Positions 25,048-38,279 of a stretch of 64,000 nucleotides of DNA are shown here, piece after piece. The DNA is from Synaphobranchus kaupii (taxonomy: Eukaryota; Chordata; Actinopteri; Anguilliformes; Synaphobranchidae): positions 84,939,975 to 85,003,974 of the forward strand of contig CM056376.1 of the NCBI GenBank assembly GCA_029718625.1, in the 5' to 3' direction. A program made the position numbers and the translations under genes. The notes under the pieces are model-generated. The model was not told the DNA's origin and made no database searches. It saw nothing but the letters and a program-made list of their open reading frames with translations. How positions within the stretch are numbered: the first letter of the stretch is position 1; every line of letters starts with the position of its first letter.

Positions 25048-25175
25048 TAAGGCTAGGCTTCCCAGACATGGATTAAGCCTAGTCCTACACAAAAACATTT
25101 TTCAGTGAAGATCCTCATTGAATTTTTATTTTAGTCTAGGACTAGGCCTAATCCATGTCTGGGAAACCAGCCCTA
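25048..25175. mobile_element. small palindromic MITE
   Basis: The left arm (CCCAGACATGGATTA, then GCCTAGTCCT) and right arm (AGGACTAGGC, then TAATCCATGTCTGGG) are inverted copies of about 40 bp around a ~45 bp loop. This hairpin family is common in fish genomes. Confidence 0.65.
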
Positions 25176-25469
25176 AATCTTATTTCTATTACTTTTTTGC
25201 TAAATAAGACAAAAAGATTGCCAATGAGGTGAGATAGTTTTACTCATTTCACAATTTTCCAATGGGGTAAGATAATTTCACTTGTCAAGCAAAAAGGTAA
25301 CTTAAAACAAGCTAATGTTTTCTACTTGAGAGAAAAAAAAGATCTTAAGTCTCATTACAAGACTAAAACACTTGTTAAGACATTATTTACAGAGTGGTGT
25401 TGGGCTCTGCTGAGGCTGCATCACCTGCCTGCTCTCTCCATATGGAACCAAACTTCTAAACAGAGTCAT

Positions 25470-25612
25470 CTGCCTATAACAGTTATCTATCTATAACAGT
25501 TAACTGCCTATATAACAGTTATCTATCTATAACAGTTAACTGCCTATATAACAGTTATCTATCTATAACAGTTAACTGCCTATATAACAGTTATCTATCT
25601 ATAACAGTTAAC
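25470..25612. repeat. 36 bp minisatellite, 4 copies
   Basis: The unit contains CTGCCTATATAACAGTTATC and then TATCTATAACAGTTAA. Confidence 0.93.
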
Positions 25613-25651
25613 ACCTGTTTGGAACATTCCACAGTTAAACAGGTGATGCTA

Positions 25652-26194
25652 CACTGCCCGGCCAAAAAAAAAGTCGCACACTGTAATATTTTGTTGGACC
25701 GCCTTTAGCTTTGATTATGGCGCGCATTCGTCGTGGCATTGTTTCGACAACCTTATGCAACGTCACAACATTTATTTCCGTCCAGACTTGCATTCATTTT
25801 TGGCCGAGATCTTGTATTGACGACGGGAGAGTCAAACCACTCCGTGAAGTCTTCTCCAGCACATCCCAAAGACTTTCAATGGGGTTAAGGTCAGGACTCT
25901 GGTGGCCAAATCATGTGTGAAAATGATTCCTCATGCTCCCTGAACCACTCTTTCAAAATTTGAGCCCGATGAATCTTGGCATTGTCGTCCTGGAATATGC
26001 CCATTGATGGGATAACCTGGTCATTCAGTACATTCAGATACTCAGCTGACTTCATTTTATTGCTGCATAACATTGCTGAGCCTAGACCTGACCAATTGAA
26101 GCAACCCCAGATCATAACACTGCCTCCAGAGGCTTGTACAGTGGGCACTATGCATGACTGGTGCAACTGCGACTTTTTTTTTGGCCAGGCAGTG
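25652..26194 (-). mobile_element. internally deleted Tc1-like transposon
   Basis: The ends CACTGCCCGGCCAAAAAAAA at 25652 and GGCCAGGCAGTG ending at 26194 are inverted copies of about 28 bp, continued by AGTCGCAC and GCGACTTTT. TA flanks both sides (25650-25651, 26195-26196). The interior carries a transposase remnant on the minus strand. At 543 bp it is about one third of a full element. It is a different family from the one at 62758. Confidence 0.88.
25700..26166 (-). pseudogene. Tc1-like transposase C-terminal remnant
   Basis: On the minus strand 26166-25891 reads [20 protein letters not shown], then [11 protein letters not shown] and [10 protein letters not shown]. After a frameshift near 25890 it resumes as [15 protein letters not shown]. 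These are the second aspartate and the glutamate regions of a DD34E transposase. The N-terminal DNA-binding half and the first aspartate are deleted. Confidence 0.85.
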
Positions 26195-26215
26195 TATCAT
26201 GACTGGGTATAAAAA

Positions 26216-26545
26216 AATATCAAAAGACTCTTGATATCTTATTTTCAGGTACTCTAACAAGCGATACTATAACCTCTCTGCATTTGAATTGATCTCTATG
26301 GGAATTGGGGGTTGGGACTAGATTTAGCTGTAAATTACACTGGAACAGTATGGAACACATGGTTGGCGAAATGGCTGTAAGTCAGCAAGGGTCTGTGATA
26401 TCAAACAAGCCTCAAAACATCACTCTGCTGCCAGATATGCAGTAGATATGGATGGATCATTTGAAGGGTTTCTTCTCCTGACTTATTTTTCCATAGAGTT
26501 CAATAGGAAAATGAGTCAGGAGAAACAGCTCTTAAAGTGGGGGGT
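26216..26545 (+). repeat. unclassified dispersed repeat, copy 1
   Basis: About 320 bp match the reverse complement of 36319-36625. Shared blocks include GATATCTTATTTTCAGGTAC, AAGCGATACTATAACCTCTC and CAGTATGGAACACATGG. Neither copy shows inverted ends or coding potential. This copy starts about 20 bp after the deleted Tc1 element. Confidence 0.75.
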
Positions 26546-27089
26546 TTGTATGTTGATTTTACTGCAGCCTGGTTGTCTAAGCGCCTGTGATTCTCTGCTG
26601 ATGATGAATATTGTGTGATGAGCATCAGATGTGCTTAAGGATGGAAATCTGGGACATCGTCTGTGACTAGCAAGAAAGGTGAAAGTTTCGGAAGTGAGTT
26701 TGGAATGATATCACATGCATTCCAAGTCTAAACCAGAGGTCCTGACTCCATGCGTGGAAATAAATCAATATCTCTCCTTAACTTTGACTGAAAAATTTAA
26801 AGCAAGAATTTTTTTTTCTTTACAAACACAATTTGGCAAGCTCAGCAATCACTAAAACAAACTCGCCAGACAAAGTCCCTGGACAGTTCCCTCCTTTTAA
26901 ATACAATCACAGCCTTGCTTTCATAGTTATATACTTCCTTTTTGGTGATCGCTGAATTTGCCAAACTGATTATGGATAAAAATGAACGCTTGCTTTTTTT
27001 GTAAGTAAAGGTTGGACGTGGCTGATGTGTCATCACCATGGAAACGAACGCGGCTCCTCGTTTAACACACTCCCGTCTCCAACACGTCA
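26546..27089. other. no gene recognised
   Basis: Unique-looking non-coding sequence. Nothing was identified. Confidence 0.5.
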
Positions 27090-27835
27090 CTGCAGGTATG
27101 CAGGTATGTTCTAACCCCTGCAGGTATGCAGGTATGTTCTAACCCCTGCAGGTATGCAGGTATGTTCTAACCCCTGCAGGTATGCAGGTATGTTCTAACC
27201 CCCGCAGGTATGCAGGTATGTTCTAACCCCTGCAGGTATGCAGGTATGTTCTAACCCCCGCAGGTATGCAGGTATGTTCTAACCCCTGCAGGTATGCAGG
27301 TATGTTCTAACCCCCGCAGGTATGCAGGTATGTTCTAACCCCTGCAGGTATGCAGGTATGTTCTAACCCCCGCAGGTATGCAGGTATGTTCTAACCCCTG
27401 CAGGTATGCAGGTATGTTCTAACCCCTGCAGGTATGCAGGTATGTTCTAACCCCCGCAGGTATGCAGGTATGTTCTAACCCCCGCAGGTATGCAGGTATG
27501 TTCTAACCCCTGCAGGTATGCAGGTATGTTCTAACCCCTGCGGGTATGCAGGTATGTTCTAACCCCCGCAGGTATGCAGGTATGTTCTAACCCCTGCAGG
27601 TATGCAGGTATGTTCTAACCCCTGCAGGTATGCAGGTATGTTCTAACCCCCGCAGGTATGCAGGTATGTTCTAACCCCCGCAGGTATGCAGGTATGTTCT
27701 AACCCCCGCAGGTATGCAGGTATGTTCTAACCCCTGCAGGTATGCAGGTATGTTCTAACCCCTGCAGGTATGCAGGTATGTTCTAACCCCCGCAGGTATG
27801 CAGGTATGCAGGTATGTTCTAACCCCCGCAGGTAT
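27090..27835. repeat. 28 bp minisatellite with splice-signal-like words, about 26 copies
   Basis: The unit is GCAGGTATGCAGGTATGTTC followed by TAACCCCT or TAACCCCC. Each unit reads like a 5' donor (CAG/GTATGT), a branch-point word (TTCTAAC) and a 3' acceptor (CCCCTGCAG/G). The array is otherwise very uniform. Confidence 0.96.
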
Positions 27836-29267
27836 GGATTATTAGTTCAACATCTCTGGATATTTGGACTAAATCACCATTTTCACACCTGTGACCCTCA
27901 TAAGGGTATTCTTATATGGGCCGGCCTCTGCTACCGACAATTAATTTAAGCCCTAAATCAAAGCTAAAGGTTCATTCCGTGTCAGGTAGCATCCACGCTT
28001 GGAAGAACTCGGAGCACATTTTTCACAGGTGAAGATAATTATGGCTCTTTAACACACAAGCACAAGGCCATTCAGTGTTCTTTAGCACCGTGATTTATTC
28101 ATATTACTGTAGCTAATGATGTATGTGATCACGCTGTTAAAATGGATTCCGCATGACCTTTTTCTGCATGTGTAATATGACACTGCCACACCACCTCCAT
28201 TTTGTGTAGAAAAGTGAAATTTAGCTCCCTATTTGGCCTTTTATTTTTCCTCTGTTTGGGGGGGGGGGGGGGGTGCGGAAGGTACCGGCAGTCGCATCAT
28301 CATAATGTACGATGTGCAAGTTTGCCACCGATTGCTTTCATCTCGGGCAAATGGCGGCAGTGAGACAGAGACTGGGGGGGTGGGGGATGGGGGTGGTGGC
28401 GCGTGGGCGAAGAATCCAATTTACGAAAGCAATGAGGGATATGACATATAATGTATACTAATTTCAAACCTGCAAATGTGGCTTCAAACTGCTTTATGTT
28501 TATATATATATATATGTATATTACATGCTTTATGTTTATTACATGCATCTATAAAGACCCCTTTTATCTTGTTGTTCTTGAGATGAAGAAAGATGTCAAC
28601 TCACTTTAATGTGCTTCACCAATCAGAAAATGGCCCCGATTCGGCCCGCCCCTCTTCTGCTACGGCACACGGGTGGCCGAAACAATCTTTCATCACCGAG
28701 ACTGTGAAGCTCCCAACTGTGAAAGACACATTCGGCGGCATTTAGTCACATGAGGATTTGAACCAACTTTATTAGTTAATTGCGTTATGATACACTTACA
28801 GTGCACAGAGCTGGATGAAGCTCTAAAAGTATGTAAAAAAGGGTGCAAACGATGATTTATATAAAAACTTCACAATTTCTGTTTAAGCTGTTTATGCAGA
28901 TTTCAATCCCTGTTTCATAACATTTGATATTGCATAGTAGTGAAGAGGCTGAATAGTAGGCCTTATGAGTGATGCCTTCAGTAACGTGATGAATTACGTA
29001 CAAGCATTCTTACGTGATGAATTACGTACAAGCATTCTGAAGCAGTCTGCAATTTAATTGCAGTCTCTCTCGAACCACAGACAGATGCTCACAAATGGCC
29101 ATAATTCCAGCTCACAGGATTTCCTGTAGAACTGCACACATGCTGTTGCTAATTCCGTGTTACGCATTATGGCTTTAATGTGACATGCAGCCCGTTTGCC
29201 AGTAAATATCTACCAGGCCTGCGGAAAACACTGGAACCGATTACTTCATTCTCAGCTTCCACAACGG
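27836..29267. other. no gene recognised
   Basis: Contains a G run near 28258-28273 with G-rich flank to 28400, a (TA)n run near 28503-28515, and a 27 bp duplication at about 28985-29038 (ACGTGATGAATTACGTACAA). No coding family was seen. Confidence 0.5.
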
Positions 29268-29338
29268 GCCCTACAACAGGGCCTACAACGGGCCCTACAA
29301 CGGGCCCTACAACGGGCCCTACAACGGGCCACAACGGG
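29268..29338. repeat. 12 bp repeat, about 6 copies
   Basis: The unit is GGGCCCTACAAC. Confidence 0.9.
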
Positions 29339-29649
29339 CGAATGGTACCATTTTAAAATTCTTCACCTAATTCACGTTACCTCATCAAGAAACTTTTTCT
29401 TTGGGCATTTCTTTGGAGGACAAATTCTAGTTTTGTGATTTTTCTGCAGTTTTGGTGTTATTATTCTGAGGAGTCTGTCAGCCATCTTGCCTGCATGATT
29501 CCACTGGTCCCGCAGTGTAAATCATCTGCTGGTGAGATGAGAGGGGTGTGTTTTCTCTTTTCTCCAAATTTGGAATGGCCAATCGGATTCCATCACACTG
29601 CTGCTCATGTGCGATGGGACGGGGTTGTCCTGACCACAGAAATCCTCGC

Positions 29650-30214
29650 TACCTGGTTACAGCCAATTACAGCCCTGTAGGACTGGCTACAGCCAATTAC
29701 AGCCCTGTAGGACTGGCTACAGCCAATTACAGCCCTGTAGGACTGGCTACAGCCAATTACAGCCCTGTAGGACTGGCTACAGCCAATTACAGCCCTGTAG
29801 GACTGGCTACAGCTAAATAGAGGCCTGCAGGGCTGGCTACAGCCAATTACAGCCCTGCAGGACTGGTTACAGCCCATTACAGCCCTGTAGGACTGGCTGC
29901 AGCCAATTACAGCCCTGCAGAGCTGGCTACAGCCAATTACAGCCCTGTAGGACTGACTACATCCAATTACAGCCCTGTGGGACTGGCTGCAGCCAATTAC
30001 AGCCCTGTAGGACTGGCTACAGCCAATTACAGCCCTGTGGGACTGGCTGCAGCCAATTACAGCACTGTAGGACTGGCTACAGTCAATTACAGCCCTGTAG
30101 GGCTGGTTACAGTCAATTACAGCCCTGTAGGGCTGGTTACAGCCAATTACAGCCCTGTAGGGCTGGTTACAGCCAATTACAGCCCTGTAGGGCTGCTGGC
30201 TACAGTCAATTACA
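29650..30214. repeat. 30 bp minisatellite, about 19 copies
   Basis: The unit is CTACAGCCAATTACAGCCCT followed by GTAGGACTGG. Divergence increases toward the right. Confidence 0.96.
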
Positions 30215-30215
30215 G

Positions 30216-31531
<1,316 letters not shown>

Positions 31532-31963
31532 CCGTTAATGACAGTGTGAGGATTTGGGTACGCAAACGCCTCTCTCTCATCCGCTAATGACAGTGTGAGG
31601 ATTTGGGTACGCAAACGCCTCTCTCTCATCCGCTAATGACAGTGTGAGGGTTTGGGTACGCAAACGCCTCTCTCTCATCCGTCAATGACAGTGTGAGGGT
31701 TTGGGTACGGAAACGCCTCTCTCTCTCCCGTTAATGACAGTGTGAGGATTTGGGTACGGAAACGCCTCTCTCTCATCCGCTAATGACAGTGTGAGGGTTT
31801 GGGTACGCAAACGCCTCTCTCTCATCCGTCAATGACAGTGTGAGGGTTTGGGTACGGAAACGCCTCTCTCTCTCCCGCTAATGACAGTGTGAGGGTTTGG
31901 GTACGCAAACGCCTCTCTCTCTCCCGCTAATGACAGTGTGAGGGTTTGGGTACGCAAACCCGC
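31532..31963. repeat. ~48 bp minisatellite, 9 copies
   Basis: The unit contains AATGACAGTGTGAGGATTTG, then GGTACGCAAACGCCTCTC. Two variable sites (GGATTT/GGGTTT and ACGCAAAC/ACGGAAAC) mark blocks of copies. Confidence 0.95.
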
Positions 31964-32433
31964 CATGTATGTGCCATCTGGGTAATGTCTTTTTGTTGCT
32001 CATGAATGGCATTAAATGGCATTAAATTGAGCCCCAGAGAAAGAAAGCCACATGCTTATTAGATAAGCTCTTTAGACATAAGCATCCCCCAACACTCACA
32101 TGAATAAATAAATAAATACATTAAATTAAATATGTAGATACATATACACATGCATACACACACACACACACACACACAAACACACCAGCGCATGCACATG
32201 CACACACAGGAGGAGTGGGTGGGGGGGGGGGGGGTGTCCATGTGGTGCAGTCACAGTGAGGGGAGGGAGTCACATGGGTATGGAAACCCTACGGGATTGG
32301 CTGGAAGGGCTGGAAGGGCCGGGCGTATCCGAGCGGGGGTAGGGGGAGCGAGGGGGGGTAGATGGGGGATAAAACATGCATGAATTGCCTGCTGCTCACA
32401 GAATTATTATCCTCATTTAACAACCCCGCCCCT

Positions 32434-32633
32434 CACCCTCACCTGCCCCGCATACTAATGAGGCCAGGAGTCCCCGCCCCTCACCTGCCCTGCATACTAA
32501 TGAGGCCAGGAGTCCCCGCCCCTCACCTGCCCTGCATACTAATGAGGCCAGGAGTCCCCGCCCCTCACCTGCCCTGCATACTAATGAGGCCAGGAGTCCC
32601 CGCCCCTCACCTGCCCTGCATACTAATGAGGCC
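32434..32633. repeat. 42 bp minisatellite, 5 copies
   Basis: The unit is CATACTAATGAGGCCAGGAG followed by TCCCCGCCCCTCACCTGCCCTG. The copies are almost identical. Confidence 0.95.
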
Positions 32634-32716
32634 AGAAGGTGGTGCCAATAACTGCCCTGCCCCGCGCCATATCACCACATGGGATGGACAAGAATGACTA
32701 AAGTATATGTGCAGCA

Positions 32717-32875
<159 letters not shown>

Positions 32876-33157
32876 TTTGCTTGTATTGCCCATAATGACC
32901 GAGAGAACAGCCACGCCTCCAACTGGTAATAAGGGCCCGGCGTAGTTCTGGGAAAAAACCTCCCAGCGGAACTCAAAATCCCAGCTTTCCCTTTCAGCAT
33001 CTTTCTCTGTGAATGTCTTACTATGCCTCTCCCTCTCTCTCTCTCTCTCTCTCTCGTGCAGGTACATGTTTGTGCACACATACATTTAATCCGCTTTAAT
33101 GTGAAGGAAACACGTACATCTCCTGAGAACATTCCAGCACGCAGCCTCCCTTCCAGC

Positions 33158-33243
33158 AGGAAGTGACTCTTTATTGGTGGTTTGGTGAGCGCAGGGTTAC
33201 AGGAAGTGACTCTTTATTGGTGGTTTGGCGAGCGCAGGGTTAT
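33158..33243. repeat. 43 bp tandem duplication
   Basis: Two copies of AGGAAGTGACTCTTTATTGG followed by TGGTTTGG(T/C)GAGCGCAGGGTTA. Confidence 0.9.
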
Positions 33244-33570
33244 GTTAGGGCGTTGCTCGAGCGGAGGACTTTGTCACGCGAGCACCTGTTCAGAGAGCGG
33301 TGATTTATGCGTTTTAATATTAACACATTATTCATGGCAGAGTCAGGTTGGATACGCAGCCCTGATGAAGGATGTGAGGTAATCACGGCTCTAAGTACTG
33401 GGCTCTGAAGGGGCTTCCAATGGCGCGGCTTCATACATAATACAATAAACATTACAATGACATTCACACGCTCCGCAATGTCCCTGATAACACCCTGCAC
33501 AGGAACTGATCCTGCCAGCCTCCCGCTAACGCCAGCATCCAGCGCGTAATCTAGCCTTCCTAACGTCGCT

Positions 33571-33645
33571 GGTGTGTGTGTGTGTGTGTGTGTGTGTGAG
33601 TGAGTGTGCGTGTGTGCGTGCGTGCACGTGTGCGTGCGTGTGTGT
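33571..33645. repeat. (TG)n / TGCG microsatellite
   Basis: A TG run passes into GTGCGTGCGTGC. Confidence 0.9.
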
Positions 33646-33879
33646 ATCGCTAGCTTTCCTAACCGCGCTAAATTGTTTCAGCCAGAAAACGCCTCAAAAA
33701 AATGACCTGCTTCCCTTTTGGTCTCTTATTACCCATGAAAGAGATTAAAGGGTTCAGATATTAAACTAACTCATATTCCTCATATAAACTAGACTGTGAA
33801 TGTTTTACTATCTATGTACCTGTGAGAGGTTTTTATGTGCAAACATGCAGTAAAAGTTTATAATAATGAGTGTGTAAGA

Positions 33880-34205
33880 TTGGGCTGTGCTGGTGTATCT
33901 GCATGCTGTGCTGTGCGTAGGCCTGTGCTGGTGTATCTGCGTGCTGTGCTGTGTGTAGGCCTGTGCTGGTGTATCTGTGTGCTGTGCTGTGTGTTGGGCT
34001 GTGCTGTAGCTAGGCTGTGCTGTGCTGGGCTGGGCTGGGCTGTGCTGTATCTGTGTGCTGGAGCTGTGTGTAGGCCTGTGCTGGGCTGTGCTCTAGCTGG
34101 GCTGTGCTGTATCTGTGTGCTGGAGCTGTGTGTAGACCTGTGCTGGGCTGTGCTGTATCTGTGTGCTGGAGCTGGGTTGTGCTGTGCCGTGCTGTGCTGT
34201 GTATC
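33880..34205. repeat. degenerate GCTGTGCTG-rich repeat region
   Basis: Irregular copies of a segment with GTAGGCCTGTGCTGG and GTATCTGTGTGCTG words are mixed with GCTGTGCTG and GGGCTGGGCTG runs. Confidence 0.8.
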
Positions 34206-34348
34206 TCTGCATTCTGTTCTTCAGAGGTCTTATCAAACCTACAAGCAGTAATGGGGCCATTATGAGTCCCTGAGTTCCTATTGATTTTTTCTTTTTTTAG
34301 GTCCTGTGGAATAATCAGGGTCTAGACAGCAGGGAGCTCATCAGGAGG

Positions 34349-34440
34349 TGTGCGTGTGTGTGTGTGTGCGTGTGCGTGCGTGCGTGCGTGCGTGTGTGCA
34401 TGTGCGTGTGTGCATGTGTGCGTGCGCGTGTGTGTGTGTG
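34349..34440. repeat. TG/CG-type microsatellite
   Basis: TG runs are interspersed with GTGCGTGC and GTGCATGT words. Confidence 0.9.
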
Positions 34441-34540
34441 AAAAAATAAATAAATAAAATAAACAGTAATTTTGGTGAAAGAAAGAATTTCTGGATACAT
34501 GTAATTATCAATATCCCTATAGCATGCTTTCCATCCATCC

Positions 34541-34800
34541 ATCCATTATCAAACCCGTTTATTCCTGATCAGGGTCACGGGGGTGCTGGAGCCTATCCCA
34601 GCATGCATTGGGGAGAGGCAGGAATACACCCTGGAAAGGCCGTCGCAGGGCACACACACACTCATACCTATGGGCAATTTTAGAGTCTCCAATTAGCCTA
34701 ACCTGCATGTCTTTGGACTGTGGGAGGAAACCGGAGTACCCGGAGGAAACCCACGCAGACACGGGGAGAACATGCAAACTCCACACAGAACTCCACACAG
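34541..34800 (+). repeat. common fish interspersed repeat (forward copy)
   Basis: The segment holds CCATCCATCCATTATC, GGAGCCTATCCCAGCATGCA, GGACTGTGGGAGGAAACCGG and AACATGCAAACTCCACAC, blocks of a very widespread teleost dispersed repeat. It ends in four copies of a 12 bp CTCCACACAGAA-type unit. The class is uncertain to me. Confidence 0.6.
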
Positions 34801-34929
34801 AACTCCACACAGAAAGGTCCTCGGCCGGGATTGTGATTGGGATTATGGGGGCCCACATTGTATGGGGAGATCTCTAGCAGATCTGTTAAAGCATTCGTGT
34901 ACGGTACAGATTCATACGGGGTGTCAAAA

Positions 34930-35086
34930 TAAAGGGAGGGAGGGAGAGAGAGAGGGGAGGGAGGGAGGGAGAGAGAGGGGTGGGGGGATCTGTTAAAGGT
35001 ATAGATTCATACGGGGTTACAGACAGCTCTCCTATAACACCCCCACTGTGAGCAGCACCAGGAGGGGGGGGGGGGGGGGGGGGGGT
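34930..35086. repeat. GGGA purine tract and a long G run
   Basis: GGGAGGGAGAGAGAG words at 34930-34985 and a run of more than 20 G ending at about 35086, with unique sequence between. Confidence 0.85.
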
Positions 35087-35280
35087 AATGCTGTCAGACG
35101 CATAATCTTCAGCCCCCCGATACCCCAACCAATAGCACTGCCACGGGAACAGGAGGACGAGACAACGACTGCGCTTCCATGGCAACCGGCCTGCCCTGCT
35201 ATGGCTTTCAGCTCCCCCTTAACCCCGCCCCCATTAACCCCGCCCCCTTAACCCCTCCCCCTTAACCCCACCCAGACACG

Positions 35281-35400
35281 CCCCAGACAGGCTGTCCTCT
35301 CAGACTGTGTTTACTTGCTGGTGGAGCAGTGAGCGGTTTGCCCCAGACAGGCTGTCCTCTCAGACTGTGTTTACCTGCTGGTGGAGCAGTGAGCGGTTTG
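35281..35400. repeat. 60 bp perfect tandem duplication
   Basis: Positions 35281-35340 and 35341-35400 differ at one base only (TTACTTGC versus TTACCTGC). TTAACCCC(G/T)CCC words precede them. Confidence 0.93.
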
Positions 35401-36318
35401 CAGAGGGGAGGGATTGGAGGTTTTATGTTCTTTAGTCTTATCTTCGGCCAGGCGGTGAGGTGACGGGGTTTTCTCTCCTTCATCCAATGGCTGAGACATC
35501 CGAAGTATCAGGGAGAGGGAGGGGTCAAAGATGTCCGAAACGCATCACGCATCGCAACCCTGAATACCAGTTTGGACATAATTCACCCCTGAAATGCATT
35601 AGCATTAGCATTAGCATTACCCAGAACTCCTACAGTGTGCTTTATAAAGGTTATTTTGTCTTATTTGGATATTTCCATATTTGAGCGAATCAGTTCCGTC
35701 CCTGTTTGCAATGAACAATATTCTCTCTGAAGATCTATTACATAAAGTTGACATACTTAGTATGCGATATTCATACATCCGTATATTATAAAGATGTGAA
35801 ATGTTAATACATAATTCATACACAATTATATATGGAACATGTAATGTATTGCTGTGCAATTAAGGTTGCCATGGTGCCACATGAAATATCATACATAGAC
35901 CGAGCACATATTTTTATTAATGTGACTCATTAAAGTGGTGAAAAAGGACCAAATAAAATTATTCTGATGTATGTACCTCTGGAGCAGAGTGCATTGTGGG
36001 AGAAATCTCGCTCAGTCGGGTTTGGCTTGGAGTGGAATGGTGGGAAGCTTTTATTTTCTTTCGTTTGAATTTGTGGGGAGAGCTTTTCGACGTTTCCTTC
36101 AAGGTTATCTAAAGCAACTTGTCTGTCCTGGGGGATTATGGGTACAGCTTTTTCTGGGAGAAACACTGGTCTTTGTGTATGGTCTGTGTTTAATATAGGT
36201 GGTCATATACATGCAGAGGTTGGGAACTGGACAGTTGGTGTTTATTCAGGCTTTTGTTTCTACTAATTACCCTGATTCGTTTAGCTAATTAGCTGTACGC
36301 ACAGATTAGACCACAGTA
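35401..36318. other. no gene recognised
   Basis: Unique-looking sequence with three ATTAGC words near 35598. Nothing coding was recognised. Confidence 0.5.
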
Positions 36319-36625
36319 AAATGTCTCATTTTCCTATAGAACTCTATGGGGAAAAAAGTCAGGAGAAACAACCCTTAAAGTGATCCATCCACATCTACTC
36401 CATATCTGGCAACAGAGTGATGGTTTGGGGCTCGTTTGATAGCTCAGACCCTTGATAACTTACAGCCATTTAGCCAGCCATGTGTTCCATACTGTACCTG
36501 TGTAATTTACAGCTGAATCTAGTCTCACCCCCCAATTTCCATAGAGATCCATTCAAATGCAGAGAGGTTATAGTATCGCTTGTAACAGTACCTGAAAATA
36601 AGATATCGACAGTTTTTTGATGTTG
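36319..36625 (-). repeat. unclassified dispersed repeat, copy 2 (inverted)
   Basis: This is the partner of 26216-26545 in opposite orientation, roughly 85-90 percent alike by eye, and it adjoins a truncated Tc1 end. That both copies neighbour Tc1 sequence may be chance or may mean the repeat belongs to a larger element. Confidence 0.75.
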
Positions 36626-36640
36626 ATGGTCACAGACTTC

Positions 36641-36924
36641 AGGAAGTAACAGCATGTAAAGGATATGCGACCAAATATGAAATATGATGCTTTAAAAATA
36701 TGTTAAAGCAAAGGGTATGAATACTTATGTAAATGAGAAATTTTTGTTTTTTATTTTTAATAAATTTGCAAAAATCTCAAAAAAACTTTTTTCACATTGT
36801 CATTATGGGGTGTTGTGTGTAGAATTTTGAGGGAAAAAATGAATTTAATCAATTTTGGAATAAGGCTGTAACAGAACAAAATGTGGAAAAAGTGAAGCGC
36901 TGTGAATACTTTCCGGATGCACTG
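36641..36924. mobile_element. Tc1-like element 3' end (truncated)
   Basis: The terminal segment GAATACTTTCCGGATGCACTG ends at 36924 and is followed by TA and a (TA)n run. The preceding text (ATTATGGGGTGTTGTGTG, GGAATAAGGCTGTAACA) is the familiar right end of fish Tc1 copies. The left part and transposase are missing. Its left boundary adjoins the unclassified repeat at 36319-36625. Confidence 0.7.
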
Positions 36925-37009
36925 TATATATATATATCTATATAGCAACGAGCACACCAGTCTTTCCACTCACGCAGCGAGCTGTATGTGCTCTCTGAAT
37001 GACATTACA

Positions 37010-37185
37010 AGAGCAGCAGTGTGGCATAATGGCTAAAAGGATACTTAACCTCAATTGCCTCAGTAAATATCTATCCATATAAATAAATAACATGTAAAAA
37101 ATAATTAATAAATAAAATATAAGATGTAAGGTGTGCAAGTTAAAGTTGGTTAAAGTTGTCTGCTAAATGTAGAAATGTAAATCAG
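37010..37185 (+). repeat. degenerate V-SINE-type SINE
   Basis: GTGTGGCATAATGGCTAAAA is a weakened A-box head, GGATACTTAACCTCAATTGC the central block, and GTCTGCTAAATGTAGAAATG the tail. Internal deletions removed the B box. Confidence 0.6.
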
Positions 37186-37189
37186 TCTG

Positions 37190-38098
37190 AGATCAAAATC
37201 GGTTGCATATAATTAATTATAATTTAATATTAATTTGAAACATAATATTAATTTGCCATAAATCATTTTTTGTGTTTGTGGATTGAAATAAATTTTTGTG
37301 CCAGAAAATATTTAGACTGATTTATGTCTATTTTATGTCTATTTTTCACCAGCGTCAAAAGTGGTCCTTCCATTAGAGATAACTGGATCAGTGTGACTCA
37401 CTTTTATATGATGTGCTTTTTCTTGCAGTTGCCAGCGTCTGTTCTTGAGAGGAATTCTCTTCAGTTTGCCCAGTGACCAAAGCCTTTAGGATAAAACCTT
37501 GTGTTTCCACAAACACAACGAGAGTGGCATTGACGTAAAACCAGAATTACTTGAATCTGGAATCAGTCACAATTTAATGCTACATAATGAATTTTGTCAA
37601 GATGAATTTAAATATGTGATGAGCTGCAGTTTTTGAGCAATTGTACCTACTGTAGCTATGACCTTCTTTTATAAATTACGAGTATCATGACCTTGTATGC
37701 CTGTTGTTTTTATTCCAGTTTTAAAATACATTGAAAGCTCTCGTCCAGGTTTATGTACTCTCAACGTTTCATAACTCAACAACTAGCCAGATAAAGTTGG
37801 TTCAAAACCACACATGACTAAACCACAACCATAAAAAATAATTCTGCATTGGTTGACAGTAATATTTTTTTTTTCATTTTTCTGTTCCTTAGTATTCCAT
37901 TTTTGAAAATGAGTTTTTTTCATAATACAGGTGAAATACAATTTCTGGACTCTTTAAATTTGATGAATTTTGTTATAGGTAGTCCTCTTATAGGAATGGG
38001 CAGTTTGGTGCATGACTGATACGTCTGCAATTTCTCATTTTAAATGTACATTCAGGAGCTTATTTTCCCCCATGCATCGTGAATCAGCAGGAAACTAT
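37190..38098. other. no gene recognised
   Basis: AT-rich unique-looking sequence. Confidence 0.5.
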
Positions 38099-38111
38099 TT
38101 TATTATTATTA

Positions 38112-38150
<39 letters not shown>

Positions 38151-38160
38151 ATAATATTAT
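38099..38160. repeat. (ATT)n microsatellite
   Basis: Imperfect ATT/TTA runs over about 60 bp. Confidence 0.93.
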
Positions 38161-38279
38161 AGACATATAATAACATATTATTACAATTCAGAATTAAATC
38201 CTCTACATTTTCCAGAAGCTAAAAAAAAAATTTGTTTGTGTTATAATGCAATAGTATTTGTTTTTTGTTGTTGTGTTGT

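Noticed and set aside
29650..30214. Regular repeats considered as a CRISPR-like array
   Set aside because: Repeats are contiguous with no unique spacers, and the DNA is vertebrate. The same applies to the other arrays here.
34541..34800. 89- and 99-codon frames on both strands
   Set aside because: They fall within a common dispersed repeat, not a gene.
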